This document shows positions 34,593 to 48,931 of a stretch of DNA of 64,000 bases, in pieces. The first letter of the stretch is position 1; every line of letters starts with the position of its first letter. The notes under the pieces were generated by a model. It did no database searches, was not told where the DNA came from, and saw only the letters and a program-made list of their open reading frames with translations. Made by a program: the position numbers and the translations under genes. The stretch comes from Adiantum capillus-veneris (taxonomy: Eukaryota > Streptophyta > Polypodiopsida > Polypodiales > Pteridaceae). The stretch spans positions 46,481,098-46,545,097 of the forward strand of contig CM043962.1 of assembly GCA_014529385.2 (NCBI GenBank), read 5' to 3'.

Positions 34593-35380
34593 GTAAGAAA
34601 CAATCATTGGATCATTTCAAATATTCAAAACTGCGCATTGAAAACTTTGATATTGAGACATAAGTATTCAAAACCTCAAATAACTTCAAAATTTTCACAC
34701 ATAACATCTAAATGTATCAAAGTGCATGGTATGGATACAATTTAGGTACCTAAAACCTTGGTTTGTAATTGTGGAGGACTCAAGATTTTCAAGAGTTTTT
34801 GCACAATCATAATTTCAAGATAGGGAGTAAGCAACAAGATTTAAGTAAGTTAGGGAGCCGAAAAAATACATAGTTTCTTGGTTTTAATATATAAAGTCGT
34901 TTGATATTGTTAAATTGCACTAGAATAGCCCCAATTCCATGAGAGGGCCTTTGAAAGGCCGAAATTATGTCCCAATTATGCTCTTAGTCAACACATGCTC
35001 AAATATGAAATTATGTTTATAACTTGCAATTGACTTTGAAACTATTCCTTGGAGGTCATTCCATTGTTTTTAACACTAAATACTAACACTTGGCTTTTAA
35101 AAACATAAAAAAGCTCATCTCTCCAAAAAGATAAAATAATTTTATGATTTTTTTGGCAAAACAACTTGAAAGTTAACAAAAATATACAACTTAGAAATCA
35201 CCATAATTCTCTCCATACGGCTTGTATTTTGACATGCAGAAAAATCCGATGTTTTCTTTCTCTCATAACCAACCTATGGTAGAAGCAAGGTGTTAAAAAA
35301 TTGTTTTCTAGCTTGGCAAATAAATTGCCAAAACTTTGTCAGAAAATAGGACACTTAAATGTCCAATTACAGAACTAGTG
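34593..35380. other. Right internal part of the CACTA-like element
   Basis: AT-rich sequence with no reading frame of note. It continues directly from 23324-23772 and 29367-29402 once B and C are removed. Near its end are short inverted motifs such as GGACACTTAAATGTCC. Confidence 0.6.
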
Positions 35381-35384
35381 TTAA

Positions 35385-35960
35385 ACATAAATTACAAATT
35401 TCTTCCAAAGGTTATAATCTAACCTATACAATCCCAATATTGAGAGCTCAATATTGATGCTATCAAGAAAATACCCAACGTACAACTTGAAATGATTTTA
35501 CATAATTCAAATCTTACACAAAAAATTTCATGCATCAAGAAAGAGATACAAATTAACATTAGGTCACATCTCAATTCTCTTCTTGCCACATTCTCAATTT
35601 AGACATTCATGAAACTAAAAATTGTTGCGCTTGTTACCTTGGCAAACCTTTTTGTTTTCACGCAAAAAAGGTCCCCAAATCTCGGAAAAAATAAAAATCC
35701 TTTCAGAACAATCTCAAGCGCATAAGTAAAGAGTGAGTTTAGAAAATGAAAAGCCCCATGAAAGTGGAAAGTCAAAAGTTTTGGTGTCCATTTAAGGAGG
35801 GTCCATTGTGCAATGTGTACATTGATACATTCATATTTTTATTCTTACCTTTCCTTTTGCATCTTCTTCTGTGTAGAGTATCCTTACACTTTGTAGGCAG
35901 TGCTTCAATTTTTTTGAAGCCATTAGGACATTTAAGAGATATTAAGTAGGCCATTGCGTT
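35385..35960 (+). repeat. Repeat R, copy 2, right part
   Basis: Resumes R after the TIR element. 35410-35650 matches 3340-3590; the downstream part shares short blocks with 42160-42300 (gagtttag(a/g)aa..gaaaa...cc). No coding function seen. Confidence 0.7.
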
Positions 35961-36880
35961 TCTTAAAGAGAGGGCCATGCAAATCTAGCGCTCTTTACTT
36001 AAAAAATTATGTGTTGATTGAGTTGTGCCCTCCTCTTTTGTGATAGAGCATGTGGCATCGTCCTGTGTTTTAGCACAATATTTACTAACTGGGTCCCATA
36101 AGTCCATTGGGTCTTTCGAAGACCCCACCCCCTCCCCCTTTTCCCTTCTCTCTCCCTCTCCTTCCTTCTCCCCTTTAGGTCTCTTAGGCCCCTGTAGGTC
36201 TCTTAGGCCCCTGTCACACTGGGACACGCGGTCACATGACATTTTTGAAGAGAAAAGAGCAGAGAAATGCAAGCTAAGCTTCTTTGAAGCCTACACATTT
36301 AGTGAGCAACGATCATGGCTTGTTAACAGGCCAAGTTTAATGATTAATGTATGCCAGATGCGGCTTAAAAGGGCCAACATATGCTTTAATGTTGCCAAAA
36401 ATGAGTATGCTTGAAGTGAGCACAGATGGGAGATTATAATCTAGAATTGCAGTGCTTGAAGTGCTCTACCGGCTTGTCTTTACGGCTCATCAATTGGAGC
36501 TACGGTGAAGAAGTTATGGCAGTTTGAAGTTTAAGTCGATTGCAGATCCGTACCGGATTGAGCAACTGCAGTTGAGGGGACAAAAATGAAATGAATGCAT
36601 GGGCTTGAAGTGTTCACTTTGTGGAGATCATTGGTCTTTTCAGATCCACAATCAGAGTTCCGATTGCCAGGATATTGGCCATTAAAGATTCATCGGGGGT
36701 CGGTACTGTACCAGTCTAATTGGCTTGGTCCGTGTGCCAACTGAGGGTTTTGGAGCCTTGCCAAGTGATGTGTATGTTCTATGCAGCGTATGAAGGTCAT
36801 AGGAAGTGACAACACGACAAACAGAATTCGGACGGGCAAGTTATGGTAATTTCAAATCGACGACTATTATTAGCTGGAAG
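35961..36880. other. No gene recognised
   Basis: Contains a C/T-rich block (36115-36200) that creates a proline/serine-rich 129-codon frame and a tandem AGGTCTCTTAGGCCCCTGT pair near 36177-36212. I see no domain. Confidence 0.35.
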
Positions 36881-36881
36881 G

Positions 36882-37170
36882 AATCTGTGTGGTGCTCGTA
36901 CTGAAGCACAAAAAGTGCTTGGAGAGCTTCGTGTTCGGAATGTTGTCTCTTGGAATGCAATGATTGCGGGATAAACCCAACAGAGGTAGGGCCAAGAAGC
37001 TGGTTATTTTCAACAAATGCAAAGACGAGACAATTCTTCAAATGCAATCACTTATACTTGCATCTAGCAGGCTTGTGACACTATTCAACTTTAACGGTCA
37101 TCAAAATTCATGATGCTATTGTTAGTCAAGGGCTATTGGAGGAAAATTTCGTGCTTGGCAGGCTTGGCTA
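36882..37170 (+). pseudogene. PPR protein fragment
   Basis: The frame reads LCGARTEAQKVLGELRVRN then VVSWNAMIAG, stop, TQQR, stop, GQEAGYFQQMQ and NAITYTCI. After a shift it reads KIHDAIVSQGLLEENFVLG. These are the successive motifs of a PLS-type pentatricopeptide repeat protein, a family that usually binds organellar RNA for editing or splicing. About two repeats are present, with three stops and a frameshift, so it is dead. The exact wording (AQKVLxEL, IHDxIVSxGLLE) resembles fern PPR proteins as I recall them. That is the main taxonomic hint in the window. Confidence 0.75.
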
Positions 37171-37454
37171 ACCATGCCACTAACCATCCCTTGCTTGGAT
37201 GCATGCCAAACATGGCAGTGTGAAGGTAGTGGAGCAAGGAAGAGTATCATTCAAATTGGTGTCCTTTGAGGGCCACCCGCCCAAGGGGACATGCTTAGTG
37301 GCCGCCCAATGGTTACTCCAATGGTGGCCGCCCAGGTTGCTTGGAGGAATGGCCGCCCGAAGTTGAAAACAAAAGTCATTAACACAATGGCCGCCCATTG
37401 TGTGTGAAGGAGACATCACATTGGGCCATTAGTTAAACAATGCCCACACTTGAC
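37171..37454. other. Spacer with repeated GGCCGCCC motif
   Basis: Several copies of (G)GCCGCCCA occur between 37270 and 37400, mostly as TGGCCGCCC. The stretch may be minisatellite-like; no coding signal. Confidence 0.35.
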
Positions 37455-37530
37455 ATTGAATTGCATGTAGCCAAGTGGTAGAACGTCCACGTCCAATGCT
37501 GACGGGCAGAGTTCAAGGCCTATGCTCTTC
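37455..37530 (+). repeat. tRNA-like A/B-box sequence (SINE candidate)
   Basis: TAGCCAAGTGG (37469-37479) fits the A box and GAGTTCAAGGCC (37509-37520) is close to the B box, about 30 bases apart as in tRNA genes. Stem pairing is poor. Probably a tRNA-derived SINE head, not a tRNA gene. Confidence 0.4.
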
Positions 37531-37878
37531 TTTCGCGTGCTCACTTTTTGGAGATGGCCGCTTCACTCACAAGTTGGCCGGCCTCCCTTGCCCGTCCCTC
37601 TGGCAAAATCTGCAGGCCAACTTTTTCTTTTTCTTTCGCCAATGACAGCCCGACACCTCTGCATGGCTAGCATTTGCCTGCCCCAGTGTGACACAGGCCA
37701 CTACAGGTCTTACAAGTTCAAAAGTCACCTTTTCTAGTCTCTCTTTGTCTCACTCTTCTTTTCTTCTTCCTCTTTCTACCTTTGAGTGAGATTGAGAAAA
37801 AAAATATACGTGTTGCCACCTAGAGTCTAGATATGAACAAGAAAATCTTAAGAGAAGTGGAGATTAGCAAGCAAGGCA

Positions 37879-37922
<44 letters not shown>
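37879..37922. repeat. (CA)n microsatellite
   Basis: Pure AC/CA run followed by GAGAGAGA. It borders the 3' side of the minus-strand LINE and may have grown from its tail. Confidence 0.85.
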
Positions 37923-37926
<4 letters not shown>

Positions 37927-37929
37927 AGA

Positions 37930-39490
37930 GAAATGAAATGAAATGTTATATTAACGTCTTCAAAAGGCCAGAGTGACCTATGAGACCAAACTGATACAAA
38001 AGTGGTGAATCTGTTACCATGTCTGAAAAGTGTGAAAGTGTGAAAAATAAATGCGAAAAACTAAATACAAAGTATTAGATAAACTTCTTAGGAGCATTCT
38101 TGGTGTCTGGCTAGAATACTTCTAATCCTTTGTTGTAGTCTCCTCCGATGAAGTGTACTTCTGCATCTCGGTCGTGGTCGTCTCGATTTCCTAAGCTCAA
38201 TCGCCCTGTCAATGAAGGTGCCTTTGGTATGAATGTGGGTACTCCTTTGTGCTTACTGCTAGCCTCTTGCTTCTCCTTCCATTCCTGCTTCTCTCGATCC
38301 GAAGAAATCTATGATCTGCCTCTGAGGCTGTAGTGCTCTTTGTCTTCTCATTAGATTATCCCTGTGCCGATGTAGTTCCAGTAGGTACAAGCCTAAGCAC
38401 CTTTGATCTTGGTATTGCATGACTCTATCTAGAGGTCCAAAGCCTTCTTTAAATAGGCAATGGAAACGCCCACGTATCTCATAGTATATGGTGCAATGGC
38501 ATATGTAGTGTAATTCTGTCTCCGGCTCCATTCCACATAACTTGCAAATTCTGTTCTCAGGTGGGATTCCCCTAAATCTGCCAAATTCAATTTCCAGCTG
38601 GTGTGAGGATGTACGAATCTGGCCAATAGCACATCTCAAACCATGAGACAGGTGGGTATCCATGTAGCTCAGGCGAATCACAAAACCATCTTCAGATAGT
38701 TGTAGGAAGTTTTCTTTGTAGTCGGCCATCTTCGTGCCCAATTCTTGTGTAGGGTCTACCCATGTCCTCTTAGTGTCCAACTATATAAGATCCTAGCGGA
38801 TGATTTTATTAATCTCCGCTCGTGTGATTGCCAGTGATGGAGCCTCAAGAGAGTATTGGAAGGGGGGTAATCTTTCCATACTGAACCCGTGTCTATGAAA
38901 CCACGAGGACAGTTGCGCATACCAGCATGATGTATCTCCTTTCATTGCTAATTGTCGAGAGGATTCGAGGGCCAATCTAGTATATCGGCAATTATTTGTA
39001 TCCCATAAACCATGTATAAAGGACACTGATCTGGTAAGAGCTTCAATTTCTATCGGAGGGGCAACTAGTTCCGCTCGGATAATCGTGTGTGGTACTGAGG
39101 CCTTGGCTCTAATCATTCGGGAAATCATAGATACCAAAGGTCTCTCCATTGACTTCCAATTATCCTGATCCACAGATGGTCCCCAAATCTGGACCCCATA
39201 AAGCATAGCCGAAGCCACCACAGTATCAAAGAGCCAAAGTTTTGTTCGTGGTTCTTGAAACTACATTTGTGAACACATCCTCTCCAACCCTCCCAAGGCC
39301 GCAAAGGCTCTGGACAATCTAGCATTTGCTGCTTTCTTAAGAGTAAACTTTGGTCCTGTAAATACCACAACAAGGTATGTGTATGCATCTGTGTACTCTA
39401 CTGTATCCTGGCCATATGCAAATGTAGGTGCCGATCTCCACACAAACCAGGTCAAGACAAACTGGCTATCCCCAACCCCCTTCCTGGGGC
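37930..39490 (-). mobile_element. LINE fragment, 5'-truncated
   Basis: Minus strand: end of the RT (FAYGQDTVEY, YTYLVVVF, LSRAFAALGGLERM; 39455-39261), then a C-terminal frame (39221-38793; MLYGVQIWGPS) and 38780-38259 with a zinc-finger-like RICKLCGMEPETELHYICHC, as at the C-terminus of plant LINE ORF2. Two stops or shifts separate the pieces. The upstream RT and endonuclease are missing, as expected from 5' truncation during reverse transcription. It lies directly upstream of the CDPK exons. Confidence 0.75.
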
Positions 39491-39637
39491 TCTGATGATG
39501 TATAATTTTGTCTCTTCCTAATCAATTCAAAACATTCTATGGCAAAAATAAAAATGTACATATCAAGTCTTGACTTGCCCTCAAAATGTTTATTTCTGCA
39601 AGCACCAACTTACTTGGAATCAGATCATCACAAGTGA

Positions 39638-41981
<2,344 letters not shown>

Positions 41982-42159
41982 AACCTTACTCCCGACAACA
42001 GAAAAAGAAAACGAATTATCATCAGCGAGCCAGCGAGCCTTGAACGATTTGGGAGGTCCTTCATGATTTTTCAATCATTAAATTAAATTTAAATAAATCT
42101 GGTTGCGAGCTCGAACCTTAACTTCTAAGATCATCCCTGATCGGCAATTTTAATTGATT

Positions 42160-42385
42160 TTTTTATTAGGTCTCCCCAATCTCAAAAAATTAAAAATCAA
42201 AATCAAAACATATTAAGTGAATTAAGTGAAGGGTGAGTTTAGGAATTGAAAAATCCCTCTTTATATGGACATAAAAGGTTTTTTGACTTTCCACCTTCAT
42301 ATGCCTTTTGCTTTCCAAGGAAGGGCAAATAGCTATGGAGGCCAAGCCCTTTATTTTTTCTTTAGCGTTTTCTTCTCTTCAAAGT

Positions 42386-42432
<47 letters not shown>

Positions 42433-42480
42433 CACACACACACACACAATGCTGCATCCCATCTTTAATTGATACTGTTG
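42160..42480 (+). repeat. Repeat R-related copy with CT tract
   Basis: Shares TCTCCCCAATCTCAAAAAAT-like and TGAGTTTAGGAATTGAAAAA-like blocks with 35680-35760, and has a CT tract at about 42389-42430 followed by CA repeats. More diverged than copies 1 and 2. Confidence 0.5.
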
Positions 42481-43940
42481 CAAATCTACATGCTTCGTCA
42501 TTGCCCATTGCTACGTGTTGTAGACTAACACATCATTTTTGTTGTTGTTGAGAGAATCTTTAAATTAGGTATACCTTTTAAATTTTTTGAAACCACTAGG
42601 AATACCTTTCAATTTTTTTGGTATTAACCACCTCTATAACTTCTTCTGTAAGCCTTACACCTCAGAGCTACATGAAGCTTGAAACCAGCATTTTTTATTC
42701 ATAACCTTACTATAACAAGGTAAAATCAGCGACTGGATGCGAGCATCATTGCCCCAACACTTCATTAGCCCATGCCCCAACTCCAATGCCTAACTTGCCA
42801 CATGAGCAAGTCATGATGGAATCAATAGTTGAGGGCATGAAGGCCACTTGACGCAAGATGTAGATTCGGGTTGGATTAATTTGTTCCATAGGAGAGGCAG
42901 GATGTACATTACAACTTCTTGGACGCACAAGATTGCCCTTAACCAACGATGTATCCTAAACAGTACACTTGTATTCACTCCTTACATTATGCACCAGAGA
43001 TAATGTTGTAGCTTAGGAGCAGAAGTAAATTTGGAGTGCACTAAGTTCTGAGAGAGATTAGTAAATACAGGGCCAGATAATGTTCTGAATCACCCACAAC
43101 TCTGGTGACAATAGATTTGCCCGTTCCATTTAGAGTAGAGGGTTCTGGCTTTATGCGTCGCCTATAGTCACACTGCCACCTATAGTCACACTAGTTATTG
43201 AACTTACTTCCTTAAAGAATAGGTAACCAAAAAAAACCTCAAAAAATACGCACCAAAAGCATTCTGCACCACCACCCTGCCCACCCCCTTCCTCTTCCCA
43301 TTTCTTGCACGCACGCCTACAATAATTTATGCAAAAGAAACCTGCGCACACACGAGAGGTAATCAATGCAAAAATAAACTGCAAAAGGACCGAGACATTT
43401 CTTCCCGCACATGTGCGCACAACTGAGATTCTGTCCTCAGGTAGACTGCAAAAGGACCAAAGCATTTCCTTGTCTGTTGCTAATTGAAACACAAGGATTT
43501 CCATCCAAGTTTAAAGAATGTGAGCCCAAAAATGGGCCGGGCAAAACTTGCTATCATTATAATGACTTTGAACTGCTTACAACTTTACATGACCATCAAA
43601 TGAGCATCGCTTCGATGCATGGATACAACACTACAAATATGGCCAACGGCATCCTCTTATTGAGAGATGCTGAAAGGTATTTTGCTCACCATCGGTAGAA
43701 ACTTTGCTTGACAATCTATGCTTTGCAGTTCCCACATCTGAGGATGAATGATTCCAAAGACCTATGAAAATGCATTTTCTTGCATTACTACAAAGCTCAT
43801 GCACCACCATAATGGCAGTAGGTGCAGATGACCTCAAAAAAACACGGCAGCAACGCCTGTCTCTTCCAAGAGCCAAGGACATTTCTGTGTGATTTGCATG
43901 CCTAATGTGGCAAAAACTCACTCCGTGAGTTAGCCATGTG
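42481..43940. other. No gene recognised; downstream flank of SPA gene
   Basis: Short frames only. The 158-codon minus-strand frame at 44107-43631 overlaps the SPA 3' untranslated region and has no recognisable domain. Confidence 0.4.
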
Positions 43941-44188
43941 CCTCCTACGAGTCTCTTTATATACAAACTAAGCAGGCATGTGTGGTTGTCCCAGATGATT
44001 CTATACACCAACTTTGCAGCAGCGATCAAAAGGCCGGATGTGAGCTCTTTGAAGTCGAAAAATCTGTCTTTGCTGTCGTTCAGGAGGACAAAGGCAAGAA
44101 TATGCATATGCTACGTGAAGGAACCTCCACTATGCCTCATGATGTCCACCCGTCCAATAATGATTCCTTCATCATGAATTGAAATCCT

Positions 44189-45261
44189 CTATACCATTTC
44201 CAAGACCTTTACATTTCCCAAAGAATTGGCCGCTACCAGAGTCTGGGACTTAGCTCTCCAGCACACACTTGACACAAACTTTCCCGTATCATCTCCCATG
44301 CTCTTTCCAGTGAGAGGGTCTACCCAGCCAAACTTGTGGGTAGCAACTGGCATGGGTAAAGATTTATGAAAGGCAAAGACCTGAAAGACCCAAATGAGAC
44401 CCTTTTTAAACAATTTTCCAATGATGAAAGATGTGGAATGGCAAACATGCTTGAATCAAAGACCTACCGCATTGGTTTCGGAGCCACATGCAATGTAACC
44501 ATCCATTACAGAGAGTCCAACAAAGTTCTACACACGGAAAGAGAGCATGCCTATCAATGTAAAGCCTAGTACCATGTAGGATAATAGGTGTTGGACAAAC
44601 TGAACACCGTCATATTATCCAGAACTGGACAAGATGAACAATATACACTGCAAATAGAAGAAATGAAAGTGTTACCTTTTCATTTGTATGACCAGTGTAT
44701 GTCAGAGAAGGCACCTTGCAGACACCTCCAACTACGTTTGTTCTATTTAACTCCCAAAGCTTCAAAGTGTTATCCGTTGATGCAGACACAATTGTTTCTG
44801 AATCCAGAAACTTCACATAACTGACAGCTCTGCTATGATTTACCAGCACACACCATGGAACTCTTAAATTACGCAGATCGTAACAGTACACTTTATAGTC
44901 GGCAGAGCCAAAGGCTATCAGATGTGCCGAATCCCCTGGAAATTGGACGCAGCACACGTTTGCCTCTGTCTTTATCGTTCCAATGCTCCCCTCCTTAAGA
45001 CAAAACAAAATATAACGATAATTAGGATGAGATACTTTTACTTCAAATGCCGCTTACCAGAGGGAATGCTTGAAGCACTAAGAGCTACCTGATTAATACT
45101 CCAGAGCTTGACACAGCCATCATCACTGCCACTTGCCAGTTTAGTAGGGTCAGCTTGGGAGAAGTCCACCGACCAAGCACGTTTCTTGTGTTCTTTATAT
45201 TGCATCAATGTCTGGGCGGTGCTAGCATCCCAAAGCTGCTCAAGAGTCGACCCATCAGACA
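44189..45261 (-). CDS. SPA: SPA-like WD40 protein, C-terminal exons
   Basis: SPA proteins pair with COP1 in a nuclear CUL4-DDB1 ubiquitin ligase complex that represses light responses. Four minus-strand exons with correct GT/AG ends and phases are present: 45261-45089 ([36 protein letters not shown]), 44993-44676 ([45 protein letters not shown]), 44527-44468 ([20 protein letters not shown]) and 44380-44189 ([35 protein letters not shown], ending VLEMV). The ending fits SPA better than COP1. All are open. Upstream WD repeats, coiled coil and kinase-like domain are not found to 48.5 kb, so either a large intron separates them or the gene is 5'-truncated. Confidence 0.85.
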
Positions 45262-45522
45262 CTAGTTAAGAGTTACTATGTTTTGTCACTAGAACCTCAA
45301 GTGAACAGTGTATTCTACGAGTAGCTAAAATCATCTAGATCTCAAGATATGAAGCAGAAACAAGAAACATTTGTTGCATAAAAACGAAAACAAGAAAGGA
45401 GACTTCTCTTTGTCTGGGTACTTACATTCAATGAAAACTTGAAATCTCCACGTAAGAAGACAAAGAGGGCAAGAGATAGTGATGACTACTCGTTAAGCAG
45501 TTATCATCCCACTTACACGAGA

Positions 45523-45524
<2 letters not shown>

Positions 45525-45557
<33 letters not shown>
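45525..45557. repeat. 33-base poly(C) run
   Basis: Uninterrupted C tract upstream of the SPA exons. It accounts for the poly-Pro and poly-Gly frames here. Such a run is prone to sequencing length errors. Confidence 0.9.
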
Positions 45558-45560
<3 letters not shown>

Positions 45561-46019
45561 CTTTGACCAATTAAGAACAAATTTTACATATATACCAGAA
45601 CATATAAGGACAACCATCAGCCTCATTGAAAAATGTTCCAAGCAGCTGTATCTCAAGAGATCAAAAAAGAGTGGAAAGCCATAATATGGTACGTGACTCA
45701 TTAACTGTACATGAGCACACTGCCTTTCAAATGCTGAGTGTTGCATATGCTCAAGCAAGTTGAGCCTTTCATGTCTCTCCACAACAGAATTGCGGCCCTA
45801 TGATGGTATTTCCTGAATCCCAAATATGCATAGTCTGACAGACTCCACAATGCTCCCACCAAAATTGAACTGATAAGCACATATAGTTACCAAGCAGTGA
45901 AGGTGTTGAAACTTGAAAAGCATAGCTCTGGAGTTTTGAAGATTTATCCTTTGGTCGCTGAATGTGCAAAAGGCCTACAAAATGTTTTATGGCGCCTTGG
46001 GTGAGTCTCATATTGAGTA

Positions 46020-47060
46020 CAATGTCACCCCCCAGCTAGCTTGAGCCCCGCTCCACCTCTCAGTATATCAGGCGACCTCGTCTAGCTAAAGTCCACGCAG
46101 TGTAGGTGAAAGCTGGAAACCCTATTGTCCACTGTGGTGCTGCTGACTGGATCTGACATGCTTGAAGGGGCTTGCGCTCTATCCATCACTGTTTTATCTA
46201 AGGTACTCCATCATATCTCCACAAGGACCCCACTATCATATAGCCTCTTCATCAATCTCACACATGGCACCATTTTAAATGCTTACAAAGATCCAGAAAG
46301 CAGGAATAGATACTCTTTTTCCATGCTCGACCCTCCCCAATGATTGCTCTCAATGTCAAAATGTTCTAGAGGAAAAAACCCCTGGCAGAAACAAGCCTCA
46401 CCCAATGATCTCATCATTCATGTCATAGGTCTCTGCCGAACTGCTTAAAGCCTTCTCTGCAATAGATTCCCATATCTTGACCAATGCATCGTTGATCATA
46501 ATGGTCCTGTAGTTGGTCGGATCCAACGGGTCTCCACTTCATTTGTACAATCGTATGGTTGGACCAGCTAGCCGGAAATCCCTCACAAACTATCCTCCTA
46601 GGTCGAGAATATCACAAGCATGTGCAAAATGGTCCTGCTATGAGATGGTCATGGTCTTGGGCTCTCCTACTTTTAAGTTTTACATCTTCATATAGCATGT
46701 TTCACCTTCTCCTCTACAAAGAAACTGCAACATACTGGCCTAGACACCAATGGGGGGAACATAAGAGTCCTGATTTGGGGCATCCCAATATCATACCAAT
46801 CATCAGGGAAAATTATCTATATCAGTGGCTGGATCTCATCAAACCTTCTCCATTCTCTCATATCCTCTCCCAAGAACTGAGAATAAATATTTGACTCGAA
46901 TCTGGCCAGATAATCTTGCTTCTTCTCCTGCACAAGCCCTTGGAAATGAGTACGAGTATGCCGATGTGTAGTACATGTACTAAGTGCCGCCCCACACTGT
47001 AACCTTTCTTGTCTCTCTACAGTCATCATCACCATCATCATCATCATACCTGCCACCCAC
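46020..47060 (-). pseudogene. LINE reverse transcriptase fragment
   Basis: Minus-strand pieces, in order: EKKQDYLARFESNIYSQFLG; DPTNYRTIMINDALVKIWES; CFLDL with a decayed fingers/palm region; a YDSGVLVEI block; and LSPTLRGL followed by LDEVA (the GCPLSPTLFGLYIDE motif of plant LINEs, with its Cys-Pro changed). Multiple stops and frameshifts. The plant LINE style is the same as the fragment at 38-39.5 kb, which carries the part missing here, so both may be one family. Confidence 0.6.
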
Positions 47061-48496
47061 GTGAGTTGTGTTGATCGATCTCAGACTTTGTCGCTATATG
47101 CCTATGAGGTCATTTCTGTAAGCTCAAACTGTGAGAACTGGCGTAGCCATGACTACAGCTGGTACAATATCCCCGATAGTAAGGTATTTCATAATATCAT
47201 TACATAGTAGTGCATCATGCTGTGTTTATATACACACATATATGATTATGTGTGTATTGCAGACTATCTAACATGTGATCTCCCCCTCTAGCTTCTGCTC
47301 GAAAAAGACACCAGCATATCCTCTTGTTTCTCCTGGCCTCCTAGGTTAGTGTCAATACTTCCCCCCTAGCTGTAACCAAAATGTCAAGCAAAGAGATGCC
47401 TCAGCAATTGAATGTGACCTCAAAGTAACCTGCATCTACTCTCATCAAGGTCTCATAGGCTGTGTACAATCATGCAGGTCTGCCGCAGCAATGATGATCA
47501 CCTTTTACAGGAAAGTAAAATCCTCACCCAAAAACTTCTCCCTTGATTGCCGTCCTACATGGCAGAAACGCCCTCTTCTTCTCCATGTATGTAAACTTTG
47601 AATTGAGTACCTACTAATTGTCTTGACTATTACCAACTTCAGAAGCATCTATAACGGGCACTTCTATTAGCCCCCACATTTACCCACTCAACATTCTGTT
47701 TCACTAGATGTTCAAACTTCAACACTTTCCATCTTCTTCGCTGTAACATCTTTAAACGATTTGATTTCCTTGACAACATGTGACCTTAGCTCTTCGTTTT
47801 CTCCTACAATTATGGATCCATAGAGTTTCAGAACTAGGCTCTTGCTCATAGTGACGACCTTTTGCAGACTTTAATGAATCCTTCAACTCTTTGATAAATG
47901 CATCCTCACCTATAACATACATAGCTCCATGTCAGCTTTCCAAGAGTCTGAAGTGTGACAACTCGCTGGCGTGACTCACTCACTGTATTCTCACTCACAC
48001 AAGACAAGGCTGCGGCAGCATACTTACATGGCAGTCTGTATGGACCTGTGAATTAGGGCACAGAGTCGGGGGCGATTCATGGGACGTATGGTCATTTTAT
48101 AACGTAGCAACAGTTAACGTAGACGCTTCCAAAAATAAAAGATTATAAACCTGAATAGAGCTGTCTATAGAAGCTTCTTTTAAGGTTTTCTTTAAACCAA
48201 GGAGCTCTAAACTAAAGGCCTCAGCCCCTCTTGTAGCTAGAGATTCGGAGTGTGAGCTCTTTGAGCAAGATGTATACGTCACAAAAATGAAACTAAATGA
48301 ATCTAATACTTACATGATCTAGAAAATCCTTCTGGGAAGCCAGGCTGAGAATAGGAAAAAGAGAAGGAAATAGAAAGTCGACACCAAACTGGAGTCCAAA
48401 TATAGGATGGTATCCGGCCTAGTGTGAACATGGCACTATGGTTAGGGAAGTTACGAATCCAATAAAACGACCCTCAATTAGTGAGCTATCTGGCAT
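47061..48496. other. No gene recognised
   Basis: Contains a short (ATC)n run at about 47022-47047 at its left edge and scattered short frames without motifs. It may include part of the gypsy-2 LTR at its right side. Confidence 0.35.
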
Positions 48497-48931
48497 GATC
48501 ACCATTCATGGACTCTAGCCCTTGGCAGCTCTACTTGCACACCCATATTGGTGTGGGTTTGGTGGTATGGGACACCAATCCTTGTGGTAGAGGCTAGCCA
48601 CTTGACTGCAGGCTCCCAGTCTCAAAGGTAGCCCATATTGGCTCTATGGGGTGGGAGATTAGCCTCATATCCACTCTGTTAATCCCTCGCCAGATCCATC
48701 CTACACACGTGACATGACACAAGCCAAACTCACACCTAGACACACATGGTGAGTGGACATCAGGGCTCACCTCCCAACCATAGAGCCAATATTGAATACG
48801 GGTCACCCCCAAGCTTGCAACCAAGCAAGCTAGCCTCTGCCGCAAGGGCCGATGTCCCATACCACCAAGCCCACACTAGTACGGGTGTGAGGGTAGAGTT
48901 GCAATGGGCCAAGAGTCCAAGTGTGGTGATC
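48497..48931. repeat. Large inverted repeat, arms about 160 bp
   Basis: GATCACCA...GGTGGTATGGGACA...GAGGCTAGC...TTGGCTCTATGG at 48497-48655 is the imperfect inverted complement of about 48772-48931, with about 115 bases between. It lies just inside the proposed 3' LTR side of gypsy-2 and may be part of that LTR or an inserted fold-back element. Confidence 0.7.

Larger units (their letters stand above)
23324..35380. mobile_element. CACTA-like TIR element (about 1.28 kb) split by two Copia elements
   Basis: Ends are CACTAGTT at 23324 and AACTAGTG at 35380, flanked by TTAA on both sides (23320-23323, 35381-35384). Removing Copia B and C with one duplication each leaves about 1,278 bp. The related repeat at 3059-3590 has the uninterrupted site (CTTCAACATATATTAC near 3318). 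No transposase frame is visible, so it is non-autonomous. CACTA ends suggest the En/Spm class, which normally makes 3-bp duplications; TTAA is unusual for it. Confidence 0.78.

Noticed and set aside
36025-36414. 129-codon plus-strand frame
   Set aside because: Crosses a C/T-rich block that yields Pro/Ser; no motif.
44433-44824. Small plus-strand frames over the SPA exons
   Set aside because: Antisense to exons with clear WD40 homology and correct splice sites.
45439-45782. Poly-Pro and poly-Gly frames
   Set aside because: Caused by the 33-base C run.
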